Shown here piece after piece: positions 32,939-34,388 of a DNA stretch of 34,388 bases (positions are counted from its first letter, which is position 1; each line of letters opens with the position of its first letter). This DNA is from an uncultured Rhodospirillales bacterium (GTDB lineage: Bacteria > Pseudomonadota > Alphaproteobacteria > Acetobacterales > Acetobacteraceae). Under the pieces are notes generated by a model. That model was not told the DNA's origin. It searched no databases and saw only the letters and a list, made by a program, of their open reading frames with translations. The translations under genes and the position numbers were made by a program. Location of the stretch: the NCBI GenBank assembly GCA_903844135.1, contig CAIMSN010000044.1, forward strand, positions 1-34,388. The letters run 5' to 3'.

Positions 32939-32967
32939 TTGCAGTCGCGCCAGCGCTTTTGTATAGG
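32939..32967 (+). promoter_or_regulatory. Promoter of tRNA-Thr
   Basis: TTGCAG (32939-32944), a 17-base spacer and TATAGG (32962-32967) end 9 bases before the tRNA. Both boxes match consensus at four of six positions. Confidence 0.55.
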
Positions 32968-32976
32968 GCAGCCGTG

Positions 32977-33051
<75 letters not shown>

Positions 33052-33349
33052 TCGGTTCTCGGCGGTTGCGTGCGTTCGGGCGTTTAGCTTCTCCTGCCCG
33101 CGGCTCCTGCTCGCAACCGACGCACGCTTTGCCAGGGTCGCGAACGATTGGTCAACGACCCCGGACTCGCAAGCACGGGAACGTGTTTGCCGGACGGTCC
33201 GGCCGGTTCGGCGGACGCGCTCAACCTCCAGGTCTGCCGGGCGGCCAAAAAAATCGATCGTTCGCAGGGAACGGACTCGGGACATGCGGCGTCTCTCACC
33301 CGGAATCCGGGTGCCGGATGCAGCTTTCTCCAATCCCGGAGCGCCCAGA
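33052..33349. other. Gene-free stretch after tRNA-Thr
   Basis: About 300 bases in which no frame shows homology or steady codon bias. The minus-strand frame across it continues through the tRNA and is not a gene. No terminator with a T-run was found for the tRNA. Confidence 0.5.
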
Positions 33350-33619
33350 ATGACGATGGCCGGCCGACGCGATCGAGATCTCAGCCGCGAGGAGATCGAC
33401 GCCCTGGCGCGCCGCGGCCGGGCCGCCGTCGAGAGAGCGCGGGCGCTGCGCGTCTCCCTGCGTCAGACCGCGTCGGCGAACCGGCAGCAGGCGGTCCTGC
33501 TGTGGCTTGAGGGCTGCCGCTACGAGATCGACCGCCGCAAGCGCCGGTCCGCGACGTTCAGATCCTGGCTGCCCACCCGGGCGCTGGCAGGATGCGACGT
33601 CGACACGATGACCGGCTGA
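33350..33619 (+). CDS. Hypothetical small basic protein
   Basis: An 89-residue frame (MTMAGRRDRDLSREEIDALA...) with strong GC bias at third positions, a GGAG about 8 bases before the ATG, and an amphipathic helical N-terminal half, followed by a basic stretch (YEIDRRKRRSATFRSWLP). These traits suggest it is expressed, but I recognise no family. Upstream in-frame starts to 33284 are possible. It ends 4 bases from the stop of the convergent hrcA. Confidence 0.45.
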   Translation: MTMAGRRDRDLSREEIDALARRGRAAVERARALRVSLRQTASANRQQAVLLWLEGCRYEIDRRKRRSATFRSWLPTRALAGCDVDTMTG

Positions 33620-33623
33620 CGCG

Positions 33624-34388
33624 TCAGCCGAGCAGCCGCCCGATCACCCGCGCGGTGTAGTCCACCACTGGGATGATCCGGCCGTAATTGATCCGCTGTG
33701 GGCCGATCACGCCGATCGCGCCGACGATGCGGTTGGCCTCGTTGCGGGCCGGCGCCACCACCATCGACACCCCGGACACCCCGAACAGCCCGCTCTCGGC
33801 GCCGATGAAGATCCGCACGCCGTCGCTCTGGTCGGCGAGGTCGAGCAGGCTGAGCATGGTCTCCTGGGTCTCCAGACGGTCGAACAGCATCTGGATGGTC
33901 GACAGGCGCTCGATCTGGGTGACGTCGGACAGCAGCCTGGACTGGCCGCGCAGGAACAGCGAACCGCCCCGGCCCTGCAGCCCCCAGTCGGCGAGGCCGG
34001 ACTCCACCACGCCGGCGGTGAGCTGGTCGAGCTCGGTGCGGTTGGCGGCCCGCTCCCGGTCGACCACGGCGCGCAGCTCTTGCATGGTCAGGCCGACCAG
34101 GCGGCTGTTGAGGTAGTTGCCGGCCTCGACCAGACGCGAGGGCGGCAGGCCCGGCGGGGTCTCGATGACGCGGTTCTCGACCTGGCCGTCGGCGCCGACC
34201 AGCACCACCAGGGCCCGGCCGGAGCCCAGCGCCACGAACTCGATATGCTTGATCTGGCCCTCGCCCTTGGGCGCCAGCACCAGGCCGGCGGCCGAGGACA
34301 GGCCGGAGAGCATCGCCGAGGCGTCGGCCAGCGTGTCCTGCAGCGAGCGGCCGCGGGTCTCCAGCGAGCGGACGATGGTCTCGCGCTC
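33624..34388 (-). CDS. hrcA: Heat-inducible transcription repressor HrcA, C-terminal part (cut by window edge)
   Basis: HrcA represses chaperone operons through CIRCE operators. The visible 254 residues include the conserved SAMLSGLSSAAGLVLAP, KHIEFVALGSGRALVVLVG, and the C-terminal IGAESGLFGVSGVSMVVAP, GAIGVIGPQRINYGRIIPVV and VVDYTARVIGRLL. The N-terminal winged helix lies past the right edge. In alphaproteobacteria grpE usually follows hrcA, but here the next thing downstream is a convergent small ORF. Confidence 0.94.
   Translation of the reverse strand, partial: ERETIVRSLETRGRSLQDTLADASAMLSGLSSAAGLVLAPKGEGQIKHIEFVALGSGRALVVLVGADGQVENRVIETPPGLPPSRLVEAGNYLNSRLVGLTMQELRAVVDRERAANRTELDQLTAGVVESGLADWGLQGRGGSLFLRGQSRLLSDVTQIERLSTIQMLFDRLETQETMLSLLDLADQSDGVRIFIGAESGLFGVSGVSMVVAPARNEANRIVGAIGVIGPQRINYGRIIPVVDYTARVIGRLLG

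Overview
The window is very GC-rich, with strongly GC-biased third codon positions throughout. Gene content and order point to an alphaproteobacterium of the Rhodospirillales, most probably the Acetobacteraceae. This rests on mrcA-prfB adjacency, a GTTC-N7-GTTC type LexA box before mmcB, a Pseudomonas-type isocitrate lyase, a UbiH-type hydroxylase, and double-hairpin intergenic elements at gene 3' ends. The assignment is an inference from the sequence, not a database result. No insertion sequence, prophage, integrase or CRISPR array was seen.

Layout, left to right. (1) 1-356: start of a TonB protein, cut by the left edge. (2) 824-3751: a GtrB-like polyprenyl-phosphate glycosyltransferase and a large membrane protein joined stop-to-start, probably for surface glycan modification. 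(3) 3799-7812, minus: mrcA (PBP1A) followed by prfB, whose reading needs a programmed +1 frameshift. (4) 8060-11493: isocitrate lyase, a glucose-dehydrogenase-like SDR and a lipoprotein with a TonB C-terminal domain. (5) 11523-12189: a VapBC-type toxin-antitoxin pair, divergent from mmcB, which carries a textbook alphaproteobacterial SOS box. (6) 12898-14675: an inositol-phosphatase-family enzyme and a SYLF-domain lipoprotein. (7) 14876-16596, minus: glnK-amtB with overlapping ends, a good terminator and a candidate sigma-54 promoter. (8) 16836-18983: UbiH-family hydroxylase and cysE. (9) 19044-21446: DCC-family protein, divergent FAD oxidoreductase plus an overlapping small DUF2256 gene, then rlmB convergent to them. 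(10) tRNA-Tyr. (11) 21766-27751: DUF4142 lipoprotein, YfdX protein, a small lipoprotein, a ClC-CBS transporter and a CoA-transferase, possibly an acid or envelope-stress neighbourhood. It includes a decayed fragment of a debranching-type glycosidase. (12) tRNA-Gly, tRNA-Trp, secE, nusG. The usual rplK does not follow nusG. (13) 29025-32892, minus: pqiA-pqiB-pqiC with four-base overlaps, a lipid-transport system. (14) tRNA-Thr, a small orphan CDS, and the 3' part of hrcA cut by the right edge.

Most genes are core housekeeping. The more unusual points are the ClC protein, which lacks the internal proton-relay glutamate and has a hairpin over its start codon; the oxidoreductase/DUF2256/DCC trio, which resembles part of light-stress clusters; the break in the secE-nusG-rplK arrangement; and two gene relics in intergenic DNA.
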